From the NCBI RefSeq assembly GCF_000826545.1, contig NZ_CDME01000011.1, positions 1,564,657-1,628,656 of the forward strand: a DNA stretch of 64,000 nucleotides, in the 5' to 3' direction. The notes under the pieces are model-generated. The model was not told the origin of the DNA and made no database searches. It was given only the letters and a program-made list of their open reading frames with translations. Of the stretch, positions 24,265 to 32,269 are shown in pieces. Source of the stretch: Kibdelosporangium sp. MJ126-NF4 (lineage in GTDB: Bacteria; Actinomycetota; Actinomycetes; Mycobacteriales; Pseudonocardiaceae). The position numbers were made by a program, and so were the translations under genes. How positions within the stretch are numbered: the stretch's first letter is position 1; every line of letters begins with the position of its first letter.

Positions 24265-25089
24265 ATGACTTACGTGAGCGATCCCGCCAGGCTGGGGGAG
24301 ACGCGGCTGGCTGACGGCCGGATCCTCGGCTGGGCCGAATGGGGACCGTCCGACGCTCGTCCGGTGCTGTTCTGCCCCGGGGCCGCGACCAGCCGGTGGC
24401 TGGGGATGGGAGACGTTGACGCGGTCCGCGTCATCGCGATCGACCGGCCGGGAATCGGTGTCTCATCGCCCAAGCCTGGTCGCACGTTCGCCGACTTCGC
24501 TGCCGACATCGGCGAGTTGGTCGAACTGCGCGGGCTGGGACGCCCTGCTGTGGTCGGCAACTCACAGGGTGCGCCCTTCGCGTTGGCCTGCGCCGGATTG
24601 GCGTCCGCGCTGGTGATCGTCTCCGGTGCGGACGAGATCGCCGCGCCGGGTGTCGACCTCCCGGTTGCCTTGCGGGACCTGGTCGGCAGAGTGGTGGGCG
24701 ATCCCGCCGGTGCCGAGAAGTTCTTCGCCGGGTTCAGCGCGGATGCCATGTGGGACATGGTGATGGGCAGTGCCGATCCGCGTGACCTGGTCGTCTACCG
24801 TGAACCCGGGTTCGCCGCCGCCTATCGGCGTGCGCTGGCGGAGGCCTTCGCCCAGGGCACGGCCGGGTACGCGCGCGACACTGTGCTGGCGATGGGCCGG
24901 TGGCCGTTGGCCCTGGAGCGGATCGATGTCCCGGTCGGCATCTGGTACGGCGAGCACGACACAAGCCACTCGCCGGACCGAGGGGCACGACTGGCCTCCC
25001 GAATTCCCGGTGCGGTCAGGCATATCGTGCCGGATGCCGGTGCTTCTCTGTTGTGGACGCACACAGCCGAGATCATCCGTGTGCTGTAG
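24265..25089 (+). CDS. alpha/beta hydrolase
   Basis: 274 residues; ATG at 24265 chosen over upstream in-frame starts because the domain begins there. The fold signatures are VLFCPGAATSRW (oxyanion region), DRPGIGVSS and the nucleophile elbow GNSQG with Ser100. A candidate acid is in YGEHDTSHSPD. Where a catalytic His is expected near the C-terminus (usually GH), the sequence has DAGASLLWTH, with Ala260; His266 might substitute. The natural substrate is unknown. Confidence 0.82.
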   Translation: MTYVSDPARLGETRLADGRILGWAEWGPSDARPVLFCPGAATSRWLGMGDVDAVRVIAIDRPGIGVSSPKPGRTFADFAADIGELVELRGLGRPAVVGNSQGAPFALACAGLASALVIVSGADEIAAPGVDLPVALRDLVGRVVGDPAGAEKFFAGFSADAMWDMVMGSADPRDLVVYREPGFAAAYRRALAEAFAQGTAGYARDTVLAMGRWPLALERIDVPVGIWYGEHDTSHSPDRGARLASRIPGAVRHIVPDAGASLLWTHTAEIIRVL

Positions 25090-25110
25090 TCCACAGTAGA
25101 TCAAATGGAC

Positions 25111-25146
25111 GCGGCCCTCCCGCCGGATGTCCGACGGGAGGGCCGC
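25111..25146. terminator. bidirectional terminator hairpin
   Basis: GCGGCCCTCCCG (25111-25122) pairs perfectly with 25135-25146 over a 12-nt loop, in the 78-bp gap between two convergent genes (24265-25089 and 25168-25935). It probably ends transcription from both sides. Confidence 0.75.
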
Positions 25147-25167
25147 GCTCGGTGTTGTGTCAGCGGA

Positions 25168-25935
25168 TCAGACACCACCGGCAGGGCGTCGGCCCGTGTC
25201 GGCTGTTGGTGCTTCCGCTGTGCCGGTTTCGTTGGTGTCCACCGTTTCGCGCATCTTCGGGATGTCGTGCTCTGCCTTGTCCAGCCAGTTTGCCCAGCGC
25301 TGCTGCATCGGCCGGATCAGGCCGCCGCCGACGCCGACGATCGCGACACCGCCGATGGTGGCGAGCACGGTGATCAGCACTGGTGTGGTGACGGTTGTGG
25401 CGACGCCGATCTGGTTGAGGGCGGCGATCACGCCGAGCGCGAGGATGAACACCGACGCTATGTTCGCCAGTACGCGGCCGTAGGACAGGCTGCCCAGCGT
25501 TCCGCTGATCAGGTCCTTCACCGCGCCTGCGATCGCCGCTGCGACCACGACGATGATGATCGCCACCACGGCCCTCGGCAGCCAGTTGACGATGTCGTTG
25601 AGCAGCGCGGACACCGGGTTGGGGCCCCACGCGCCGAACGCGATCTGCAGCGTGATCAGCAGGATCGCGTAGTAGACGAGCTTGGCCACGATGTCCGACG
25701 CCGTGTAGCTGGACTTCTCCATGGTCTGCTTGAGCGCGCCGCGCTGGGCGATCCGGTCGAAGCCGATCTTTCCGAGCAGCTTGCCGACGGCCTTGGCCAC
25801 GAGCTTGGCCACTATCCAGCCGATCACCATGATGACCAGGAAGGCCAGGAGCTTCGGCACGAACGACATCACACTTCGCCAGGCGTCGGTGAGCCCCGCA
25901 CCGATGTCAACCGCCGCCACATTCCAAGACCCCAT
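25168..25935 (-). CDS. conserved TM-helix (mechanosensitive-channel-like) membrane protein
   Basis: 255 residues from ATG 25935, which follows GGGAG. Four to five hydrophobic helices include two 'conserved TM helix' repeats (FVPKLLAFLVIMVIGWIVAK with LLGKIGFD, and WLPRAVVAIIIVVVAAAIAG with VKDLISG), the arrangement of CmpX/MscS-related small channel proteins. The C-terminal 40 residues are hydrophilic. Likely a membrane-tension or ion-flux protein; no MscS beta-domain is present. Confidence 0.82.
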   Translation of the reverse strand: MGSWNVAAVDIGAGLTDAWRSVMSFVPKLLAFLVIMVIGWIVAKLVAKAVGKLLGKIGFDRIAQRGALKQTMEKSSYTASDIVAKLVYYAILLITLQIAFGAWGPNPVSALLNDIVNWLPRAVVAIIIVVVAAAIAGAVKDLISGTLGSLSYGRVLANIASVFILALGVIAALNQIGVATTVTTPVLITVLATIGGVAIVGVGGGLIRPMQQRWANWLDKAEHDIPKMRETVDTNETGTAEAPTADTGRRPAGGV

Positions 25936-26115
25936 GGTCCGCTCCCTTCGCTGTGTGCGCACGTCAGGTACCCATGGTGACCGTGGACTATCCAAGATGG
26001 ACGGTTGAGTCACCGGATCGTGTGGTTCGCGGATCGCCACGATTTCATGAACTTCTGTCGGTTTCCGGCCTGGACCTGGCAGTATCTGGGTGAGAACGGC
26101 TCGAGGGGGATCGAG

Positions 26116-27288
26116 ATGAGCGAACCGCGATTACAGGTTCGTCGGCCACAGGCGCCTCCGTTGCTCCGCCGTGGTTTCCTGCGGGTATTTCTCCCCACGG
26201 CGGCGGTGGCCATCGCGGGCGTCGCGATCCTGCTCGCCGGTGGCACAGCCGCCCTGCCCTTCCAGCCGCTGACAGTGTTACAGGGCAAAATGGGCTCGAA
26301 GGAGGACTACTTCAACGACCCGGAGGTGCAGCGAATCCTGCTGCGCCACCACATCCGCGTGCACGTGACGTCCATGGGGTCGCGGGACGTCGCGACCACC
26401 GGCCTCGACGGCTACGACTTCGTCTTCCCGTCCGGGCAGCCGACTGCCGAACTGGTCCAGCGGCGCACCACCGGGAACCCGGACGTGAAGCCACACCGTC
26501 CCGTGCTGACCAGTCCGCTGGTCCTGGCCACCTACCGCCGCTACGCCGAAGCGCTCATCGAGGCCAAGGTGGCGAGGAAACAGCCCGACAGCGATCTCTA
26601 CTTCGACGTGGACGTCACCGGGCTGGGCCGCCTGATGCGCGAGCCGAAGACCTGGCAGGATATCGGTCTCAGGACCAACCGCAACCCGATCACGGTCCAC
26701 ACGTCGAGCGTCTGCACGTCCAACGGCGGTGGCAACTTCCTCGGCCTGCTGGCGTACGTGGAGAACAAGGGACAGCCGATCGCCACCGAGCAGGATGTCG
26801 ACCGGGTCGCCGATCTGGTCGCGCCGCTCGTTCGCGGTGCCGGACTGCCCTTGAAGTCCCCCAAACAGACCTACTTCGCGGCCGACGGCGCGGCGACGGC
26901 GCCGATCACCGTCCTCTACGAACACCAGTACCTGCAGTACCAGGCGCAGGCCGTGCGGGCCACCGGAAAGCCGGATCCCACAAGGGTTCTGCTCTATCCC
27001 GACACCAGCCTGATGACCGAGCCGGGATTCATCTCGCTCAACCCCGACGGTCGTCGGCTCGGCACCCTGCTGGAGACCGACCTCGACCTGCGCAGGCGCG
27101 CTGTCGAGCTGGGTTTCCGGGTGGTCGCGGCCGACGACGTGCCCAACACCCCGACGTTGACCGAGCAGCTGGCCAGTGATCGTGTTCCGGCGCCCGTCGA
27201 CCGTACCGACGACACCAAGGCGTTGCTGCCCGCCAGTATCGACCTGTTCGAACGGCTCATCGTCCGCGTGGGCCAGTGCCCATCCTGA
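26116..27288 (+). CDS. membrane-anchored extracellular binding-protein-like protein
   Basis: 390 residues from ATG 26116, preceded by GAGGGGG. One N-terminal hydrophobic helix (FLPTAAVAIAGVAILLAGG) anchors or exports the protein. The remainder has features of class II solute-binding folds (YDFVFPSGQPTAELVQ, SPLVLATY, FLGLLAYVEN), with no channel or ATPase gene nearby. It is followed 16 bp later by another single-helix membrane protein, so the two probably act together. No ligand can be inferred. Confidence 0.65.
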   Translation: MSEPRLQVRRPQAPPLLRRGFLRVFLPTAAVAIAGVAILLAGGTAALPFQPLTVLQGKMGSKEDYFNDPEVQRILLRHHIRVHVTSMGSRDVATTGLDGYDFVFPSGQPTAELVQRRTTGNPDVKPHRPVLTSPLVLATYRRYAEALIEAKVARKQPDSDLYFDVDVTGLGRLMREPKTWQDIGLRTNRNPITVHTSSVCTSNGGGNFLGLLAYVENKGQPIATEQDVDRVADLVAPLVRGAGLPLKSPKQTYFAADGAATAPITVLYEHQYLQYQAQAVRATGKPDPTRVLLYPDTSLMTEPGFISLNPDGRRLGTLLETDLDLRRRAVELGFRVVAADDVPNTPTLTEQLASDRVPAPVDRTDDTKALLPASIDLFERLIVRVGQCPS

Positions 27289-27304
27289 CCGGCGGAAGGG
27301 TTCC

Positions 27305-28036
27305 ATGGCCATCCTTGACGGCGAATGGTGGGGACAGTGGTGGCCGTGGCTGCTGCTGTGGTTCGTCACGGTCGCCCTGATCGCGGTGGCGGTCCACCAG
27401 TTCGTCCGCGCCCACCGCAGAGGACGGACGCCGCCGCACACCCACGGCAGCGTGTTCTACCTCGACGAGAAGTACGTGATGAACCTGTACCAGATGTACG
27501 GCGGCAAGTACCGCGCCGCGCTGAGCCAGGAGGTCGAGGAACGCTCGGTCAAGACCAGCGAGACCGAACTCGCGGCCGAGGGCGGCCCGGCCAGGGTGAA
27601 CACCAGGCGCGGTAGCCAGGACGAGGTGTTCCGGCGCTGGGTGGAGACCACCGAGGCCATCACGATCCTCCGGATCGTGATGGACGTCCTCGAACGAGCG
27701 GGCGACATCGTGCACGTGGACCTGCGCGCGGGTACGGTCGTCGGCGACCAGGCGCTGTCGGCGGCCCTGGACATGGCCGAGGGCCGGGTGCCCGCGGATG
27801 TCCTGCTGTCCGACATCGACGCGTTCCTGTCCGTGCGCGGCAAGTTCCAGACAGCCGAGACAGGGGAGAAGAAGGTCACGTTCGTCGCCGGGCACCTGCG
27901 GGTCGCCTGCGCCACCAAGTACCTGCAGGAACCGGACCGGCTCAGCGAGTCCTTCCCTGCCCGCTGCCTCGCCCGCCCGCAGCAGGTGACCGCGGACGGG
28001 CAGCTGCTGCTGCACCCGATCGCGATCTTCCGTTAG
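27305..28036 (+). CDS. single-helix membrane protein of unknown function
   Basis: 243 residues from ATG 27305 with GGAAGGG upstream; a longer frame runs back into the preceding gene and is rejected. A Trp-rich start (EWWGQWWPWLLLWF) forms one membrane helix; the cytoplasmic part has VFYLDEKYVMNLYQMYGGKY and two alpha/beta-looking segments. I do not recognise catalytic residues. It is the second gene of a pair with 26116-27288 and overlaps the convergent LLM gene by 4 bp. Confidence 0.65.
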   Translation: MAILDGEWWGQWWPWLLLWFVTVALIAVAVHQFVRAHRRGRTPPHTHGSVFYLDEKYVMNLYQMYGGKYRAALSQEVEERSVKTSETELAAEGGPARVNTRRGSQDEVFRRWVETTEAITILRIVMDVLERAGDIVHVDLRAGTVVGDQALSAALDMAEGRVPADVLLSDIDAFLSVRGKFQTAETGEKKVTFVAGHLRVACATKYLQEPDRLSESFPARCLARPQQVTADGQLLLHPIAIFR

Positions 28037-29040
28037 TCCGCGGGCTTCCAGCCCAGCTCCGGGCCGAGCCTGGTGGCGATGTCGGTGAGGATCTGCACGT
28101 AGTCCTCGTGCTCGAACGTGAACGGCAGCGCGAACGCGACTTCCTCGACCTCGCGGAACGCCGGGTCGTCGTAGAGCTGCTCGGCGATCTGCGCGGAGGT
28201 GCCGATGAGGTCGTGCGCGAACAGGAACCGGCGTGGACCGTGCGCGGTGCCGACGCGTGCCGACCGCTTGGCCACGTAGTCCTCGTACTTCGAACGCTGG
28301 TCCGTCGTCGCGGTGTCGGTCGGGATGACCACCAGGCCCTGCGAGACGCGCGCCTGGCTGCGTTCCCGGAACGCCCGCACGAGCGACAGCTGGATCTCGG
28401 CGAAGTCCAGGCTCTCCGTGGCCTGGACGACGTTGCTGACCAGCAGGTTCATCCCGTTCTCGGCCGACCACCTGGCCGAGCGCTCGCTGCCGCCGCCGTA
28501 CCAGATCCGGTCGATCAGCCCGGGGGAGTGCGGCTGGACCCGGTCGGAGAACTTCTCGATCCCGACCGTGACCGGCCCGGACGTGACGGCGTCGCCCTTG
28601 ATCAGGTCCAGCAGCCTGCGCAGGCGGGGGTAGCCGAAGTCCTCGATGTCGGCGGTGTCCGGGTAGAGGGCGTGTTTGACGTCGTCGTAGCGCATCGGCT
28701 GGTTGACGCTGACGCCCGGGTTGAGCCGCCCGCCCGACAGCACGTCGACGGTGGCGAGGTCCTCGGCCAGCCGCAACGGGTTCTCCCAGCCCAGCGGGAT
28801 GACCGCGGTGCCGAGGTTGATCCGGCTGGTGCGTTGCGAGGCCGCGGCGAGCATGGCGACCGGCGACGAGATGCCGTACTGCAGGTGACGGTGGCGCACC
28901 CACGCGCTGTCGAATCCCAGTTCCTCGCCCAGCGCGATGATGTCCAGCGTCGACTCATGCCCGGCCCGCGGGTTGTCCTCGTCGAACAACCCGATGGTCA
29001 GGAAGCCCAGTTTGCGCAGTGCGTGTCCGGGCGACGGCAC
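28033..29040 (-). CDS. LLM-class flavin-dependent oxidoreductase
   Basis: 335 residues, the normal length for bacterial-luciferase-like TIM-barrel enzymes. Typical segments are LGFDSAWVRHRHLQYG near residues 41-56, TSRINLGTAVIPLGWENPLRLAEDLA, and GGRLNPGVSVN. These enzymes use FMNH2 or F420 to oxidise small organic substrates. The GTG at 29040 follows GAGAGGAG. No flavin reductase is directly linked; an FMN reductase gene lies 2 kb away at 30892. Confidence 0.87.
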   Translation of the reverse strand: MPSPGHALRKLGFLTIGLFDEDNPRAGHESTLDIIALGEELGFDSAWVRHRHLQYGISSPVAMLAAASQRTSRINLGTAVIPLGWENPLRLAEDLATVDVLSGGRLNPGVSVNQPMRYDDVKHALYPDTADIEDFGYPRLRRLLDLIKGDAVTSGPVTVGIEKFSDRVQPHSPGLIDRIWYGGGSERSARWSAENGMNLLVSNVVQATESLDFAEIQLSLVRAFRERSQARVSQGLVVIPTDTATTDQRSKYEDYVAKRSARVGTAHGPRRFLFAHDLIGTSAQIAEQLYDDPAFREVEEVAFALPFTFEHEDYVQILTDIATRLGPELGWKPAD

Positions 29041-29119
29041 AGTCGTTGCTCCTCTCCGGCCGACGGTCGACCACCACGACTAATTGTTCGTCACAGTGAC
29101 CATCCCGATCGAGAAGGTC

Positions 29120-29665
29120 TCAGGATGTGGGAGCAGGTAGCTGTACCCCCTCCGTGGGCAGGCCGATCATGTGGCAGTACTCCTGCGTTATCACGTCGGC
29201 GTCGTCGGCGAACTCCTGGCGCAGCGCGGGGGCTACCTGCTCTCCGGTCGAGCCCTTGCGCGCCATCAGGTGCACGATGGCGGGCAGTGATTCCTTCCGG
29301 GTGAGCTCGAGCAGTTCCGGCTGGCTGGCGAAGATGCGCTGGAAGCGGTCGTACGCCTCCTGCTGTGTCTCGGTGGTGAGGGACTCGAACCTCGAGTCGC
29401 CGCGCAGCCGTTCCGCGCCCTTGCGCATCCGCTCGTCGGTCTGGTCCTTCTTGAAGTGCAGGGTCACGGTCCGGGTGCACTCGTCACGCTGGACCTCCAC
29501 GGCGGACCGTTCGTCCGACTTGTCACCGCGCACCAGCACCCATATGCCGACGCCGACACCCGCGACCAGCACCAAGGCGATCGCGTACAGCCACCACGGG
29601 AGCCGCTTCGGCGCGTCGGGCGCGGGGGGAGGCGGTTCGGGAAACAGTGGTTCGGTCTCGCTCAC
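29120..29665 (-). CDS. membrane-anchored FtsX-ectodomain-like protein
   Basis: 181 residues from GTG 29665; a longer upstream frame is rejected. After a proline-rich cytoplasmic start (PLFPEPPPPAPDAPKRLP) there is one membrane helix (WWLYAIALVLVAGVGVGIWV), then an outer domain resembling the extracellular domain of FtsX (CTRTVTLHFKKDQTDERM, EAYDRFQRIFASQPELLELT). True FtsX has four helices and works with FtsE; this one has only the anchor and ectodomain. A peptidoglycan-hydrolase-control role is possible but unproven. Confidence 0.65.
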   Translation of the reverse strand: MSETEPLFPEPPPPAPDAPKRLPWWLYAIALVLVAGVGVGIWVLVRGDKSDERSAVEVQRDECTRTVTLHFKKDQTDERMRKGAERLRGDSRFESLTTETQQEAYDRFQRIFASQPELLELTRKESLPAIVHLMARKGSTGEQVAPALRQEFADDADVITQEYCHMIGLPTEGVQLPAPTS

Positions 29666-29724
29666 GCGCGAAGTCTGACACGAACGGACTAGCGCGGTGA
29701 CCAAACGCTGCAAGAATTGATCTC

Positions 29725-30711
29725 ATGGCAGGCGACGGCGAGTACAAGCGCGACCAGAACTACATCACCACGCGGATCACCGCGGACGGACGGGACGGCT
29801 ACCCCGTGGAGTCAGGCAGGTATCGCCTGGTCGTGGCCAGGGCGTGCCCGTGGGCGAACCGGGCGTCGATCGTGCGCAGGCTGCTGGGCCTGGAAGACGC
29901 GCTGTCGATGGGGATCGCGGGCCCCACCCACGACGAGCGGAGCTGGACATTCGACCTCGACCCCGGCGGCAAGGACCCGGTGCTGGGCATCGAACGCCTG
30001 CAGGAGGCATTCTTCAAGCGCGACCCCGAGTACCCGCGTGGCATCACGGTCCCGGCGATCGTGGACATCCCGACCGGCCAGGTCGTGACGAACGACTTCG
30101 CCCAGATCACCCTCGACATGTCGACCGAGTGGACGGCCCACCACCGGCCGGGCGCGCCCGAGCTCTACCCGGACCGGCTGCGTGACGAGATCGACGACGT
30201 GGCCGAGAAGGTGTTCAAGGACGTCAACAACGGCGTGTACAGGTGTGGGTTCGCCAGCACGCAGGAGGCGTACGAGCGGGCGTACGAGCGGCTGTGGGAG
30301 CGCATGGACTGGCTGTCGGAGCGGCTGGCGACCCAGCGCTACCTGGTCGGTGACACGATCACCGAGGCCGACGTCCGGCTGTTCACCACGCTGGTCCGGT
30401 TCGACGCGGTCTACCACGGGCACTTCAAGTGCAACCGGCAGAAGCTGACCGAGCTGCCGGTGCTCTGGGCGTACACGCGCGACCTGTTCCAGACGCCCGG
30501 ATTCGGTGACACCACTCACTTCCCGCAGATCAAGGAGCACTACTACGTGGTGCACACGACGATCAACCCGAGCCGGATCGTGCCGGTGGGACCGGATGAG
30601 TCCGGCTGGCTGACGCCGCACGGCCGCGAGGAGCTCGGCGGCAGGCCGTTCGGCGACGGCACCCCGCCGGGGCCGCCGCCGGAGGCTGAGCGCGTGCCGG
30701 ACCTGGCCTGA
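29725..30711 (+). CDS. glutathione S-transferase family protein, glutathionyl-hydroquinone reductase type
   Basis: 328 residues. VARACPWANRASIVRRLLGL near residues 35-55 holds the catalytic Cys of the Omega/Xi class (CPWA), followed by TVPAIVDI and a helical C-terminal domain (LGDTITEADVRLFTTL-like: VGDTITEADVRLFTTLVRFD). The family (ECM4/YqjG) removes thiol groups from quinone adducts. Actinomycetes use mycothiol rather than glutathione, so the real thiol may be mycothiol. The start at 29725 has only a weak ribosome-binding site. Confidence 0.87.
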   Translation: MAGDGEYKRDQNYITTRITADGRDGYPVESGRYRLVVARACPWANRASIVRRLLGLEDALSMGIAGPTHDERSWTFDLDPGGKDPVLGIERLQEAFFKRDPEYPRGITVPAIVDIPTGQVVTNDFAQITLDMSTEWTAHHRPGAPELYPDRLRDEIDDVAEKVFKDVNNGVYRCGFASTQEAYERAYERLWERMDWLSERLATQRYLVGDTITEADVRLFTTLVRFDAVYHGHFKCNRQKLTELPVLWAYTRDLFQTPGFGDTTHFPQIKEHYYVVHTTINPSRIVPVGPDESGWLTPHGREELGGRPFGDGTPPGPPPEAERVPDLA

Positions 30712-30722
30712 CAGGCCACAGT

Positions 30723-30757
30723 GGCTGATCACCGCGCGTGGTGCGCGGTGATCAGCC
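30723..30757 (+). terminator. perfect hairpin terminator
   Basis: A 15-bp perfect stem (GGCTGATCACCGCGC at 30723-30737 with 30743-30757) and a 5-nt loop lie 12 bp after the stop of the GST-type gene. Confidence 0.8.
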
Positions 30758-30842
30758 GTCGGCGAGCGCGCCCTCCTCCGCGGCCACCAACTGTGATCCG
30801 GCCGACAGTGGGGATCAACCGTGCCTCCGCTACGTTCTGCAT

Positions 30843-30859
30843 AGTCAGAATCACTGACT
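30843..30859. promoter_or_regulatory. palindromic operator AGTCA-N7-TGACT, copy 1
   Basis: AGTCAGAATCACTGACT lies 33 bp before the FMN-reductase ATG. The same AGTCA-N7-TGACT arrangement occurs before the gene at 31625. Spacing and symmetry suit a dimeric repressor such as an HxlR/MarR-type redox regulator; no such regulator gene is adjacent. Confidence 0.5.
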
Positions 30860-30891
30860 TCTTGAGAGCAAACAGTCCACTGGAGACCGTC

Positions 30892-31443
30892 ATGACCCAC
30901 CGCGTCGGCTACCTCGTCGGCAGTCTGTCCCAGCGTTCGATCAACCGCAGGCTCGCGAAGGCGCTGACCAAGCTCGCGCCGCACGACCTCGAACTCGTCG
31001 AGATCCCGATCAACGAGCTGCCGCTGTACAACCACGACTACGACGGCGACTACCCGGAGGTCGGCAAGCAGCTCAAGGCGGCGATCGAGTCCAGCGACGC
31101 GATCCTGTTCGTGACGCCGGAGTACAACCGGTCCATCCCCGGCGCGCTCAAGAACGCCATCGACTGGGCCACCCGGCCGTGGGGCTCGAACTCGCTGGAC
31201 GGCAAGCCCACCGCCGTCATCGGGGCGTCGATCGGCGCCATCTCCACCGCGGTCGCCCAGCAGCACCTCAAGAGCATCCTCGCGTTCACCAACTCGCCGG
31301 TGCTCGGCCAGCCGGAGGCCTACATCCAGTTCAGTGACGGCCTGATCACCGAGGACGGCGAGGTCACCAACGAGACCACCACCGAGTTCCTCGCCCTGTA
31401 CCTCAACGCCTTCGCCGCGCACATCAAGCGCAACATCGGCTGA
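30892..31443 (+). CDS. NAD(P)H-dependent FMN reductase (flavodoxin-like quinone reductase)
   Basis: 183 residues from ATG 30892 with GGAG eight bases ahead. The FMN-binding loop is GSLSQRSINRRLA near residues 9-21, and the family motif FVTPEYNRSIPGALKNAIDW sits near 79-98. It reduces FMN, quinones or azo compounds using NAD(P)H and often protects against quinone or redox stress. It follows a GST-type gene and a terminator and has its own promoter with a palindromic operator. Confidence 0.9.
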   Translation: MTHRVGYLVGSLSQRSINRRLAKALTKLAPHDLELVEIPINELPLYNHDYDGDYPEVGKQLKAAIESSDAILFVTPEYNRSIPGALKNAIDWATRPWGSNSLDGKPTAVIGASIGAISTAVAQQHLKSILAFTNSPVLGQPEAYIQFSDGLITEDGEVTNETTTEFLALYLNAFAAHIKRNIG

Positions 31444-31487
31444 CGAACCAGGTGCCCGCTGTTGCGTTCAGTTGACTGAGTGGCGTG

Positions 31488-31535
31488 CTCGTGCCTCACA
31501 TAAACCGCAGGTCAGCGGCTTGTGTGAGGTACGAG
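31488..31535 (+). terminator. long stem-loop after the FMN reductase gene
   Basis: CTCGTGCCTCACATAAACCGC (31488-31508, 21 nt, written here as halves CTCGTGCCTCA and CATAAACCGC) pairs with 31515-31535 with three wobble positions and a 6-nt loop. Located 45 bp past the stop, it probably ends the FMN-reductase transcript. Confidence 0.6.
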
Positions 31536-31575
31536 TCATGGTGGGCCAACGGCTTGCCGGACTAGCCTCGCGATC

Positions 31576-31592
31576 AGTCAGGGTCGCTGACT
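31576..31592. promoter_or_regulatory. palindromic operator AGTCA-N7-TGACT, copy 2
   Basis: AGTCAGGGTCGCTGACT lies 33 bp before the ATG of the unknown gene 31625-32269, exactly the same distance as copy 1 from its gene. The shared half-sites and spacing suggest both genes answer to one regulator. Confidence 0.5.
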
Positions 31593-31624
31593 ATCGGCGG
31601 TCCGACCGGGGACAGGAGCCTGGC

Positions 31625-32269
31625 ATGGCGACGGAACTGGCACAGGACTACGCGGCGGAGTTCCACCGGGAGTGGACCGCTGCGGAGAACACCCCGGTCG
31701 AGTTCCCGCCACTGGACGTCAACGCCCTGATCAGGCGACACCACCGCGTCGGTGGGGACGTCGTCGTCACCCACAGCATGGTGTGGGACATGTTGGTGCG
31801 CAAGGCGTACACACCGGAGACCTATCTGCCCGGCAGGATCAGGCCCGGCAGCGCGCGCACGTACTCCACCGAGGAGCCCGACTTCGTCCAGGTGTCCGAC
31901 CAGCGCCTGTGGACGGACGAGTCCCGCTACACCCCGGTGATCCAGCGGGTGTTCGTCGACCAGGACAGGCGTGCGGTGTTCCACTTGGGAACGGCCCACC
32001 TGACGACACCGGACGGTGCGTACGAGTGGGCCGGTGTCGAACAGCCCCTGTTCCACCTGGAGTACGTCGTCACCGGTGGTGAGCTGCGGCCGGTGCTGCG
32101 CAGGCGGGTCGTGCACCTGACCGACGCCTACGACTCCCGCCTGTCCTGGCACTTCGCCCGGCTGGTCCGTGAGCAGACGCTGATCGAGGTGTTCGAGATC
32201 TACCTGCGCCTGCAGTGGGGAATCGAGCTCAGTGCGTCGACGGCGGTACGGCTTCCGGCTCCGGCGTGA
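31625..32269 (+). CDS. unknown protein, possibly co-regulated with the FMN reductase
   Basis: 214 residues from ATG 31625, preceded by AGGAGCC. No signal peptide or membrane helix. Segments such as VVVTHSMVWDMLVRKAYTPE and LEYVVTGGELRPVLRRRVVH suggest an alpha/beta globular enzyme or binding protein, but I do not recognise the family. Its promoter carries the same AGTCA-N7-TGACT palindrome as the FMN reductase, so it may share a redox or xenobiotic response. The last 41 bp overlap the convergent MFS gene. Confidence 0.55.
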   Translation: MATELAQDYAAEFHREWTAAENTPVEFPPLDVNALIRRHHRVGGDVVVTHSMVWDMLVRKAYTPETYLPGRIRPGSARTYSTEEPDFVQVSDQRLWTDESRYTPVIQRVFVDQDRRAVFHLGTAHLTTPDGAYEWAGVEQPLFHLEYVVTGGELRPVLRRRVVHLTDAYDSRLSWHFARLVREQTLIEVFEIYLRLQWGIELSASTAVRLPAPA

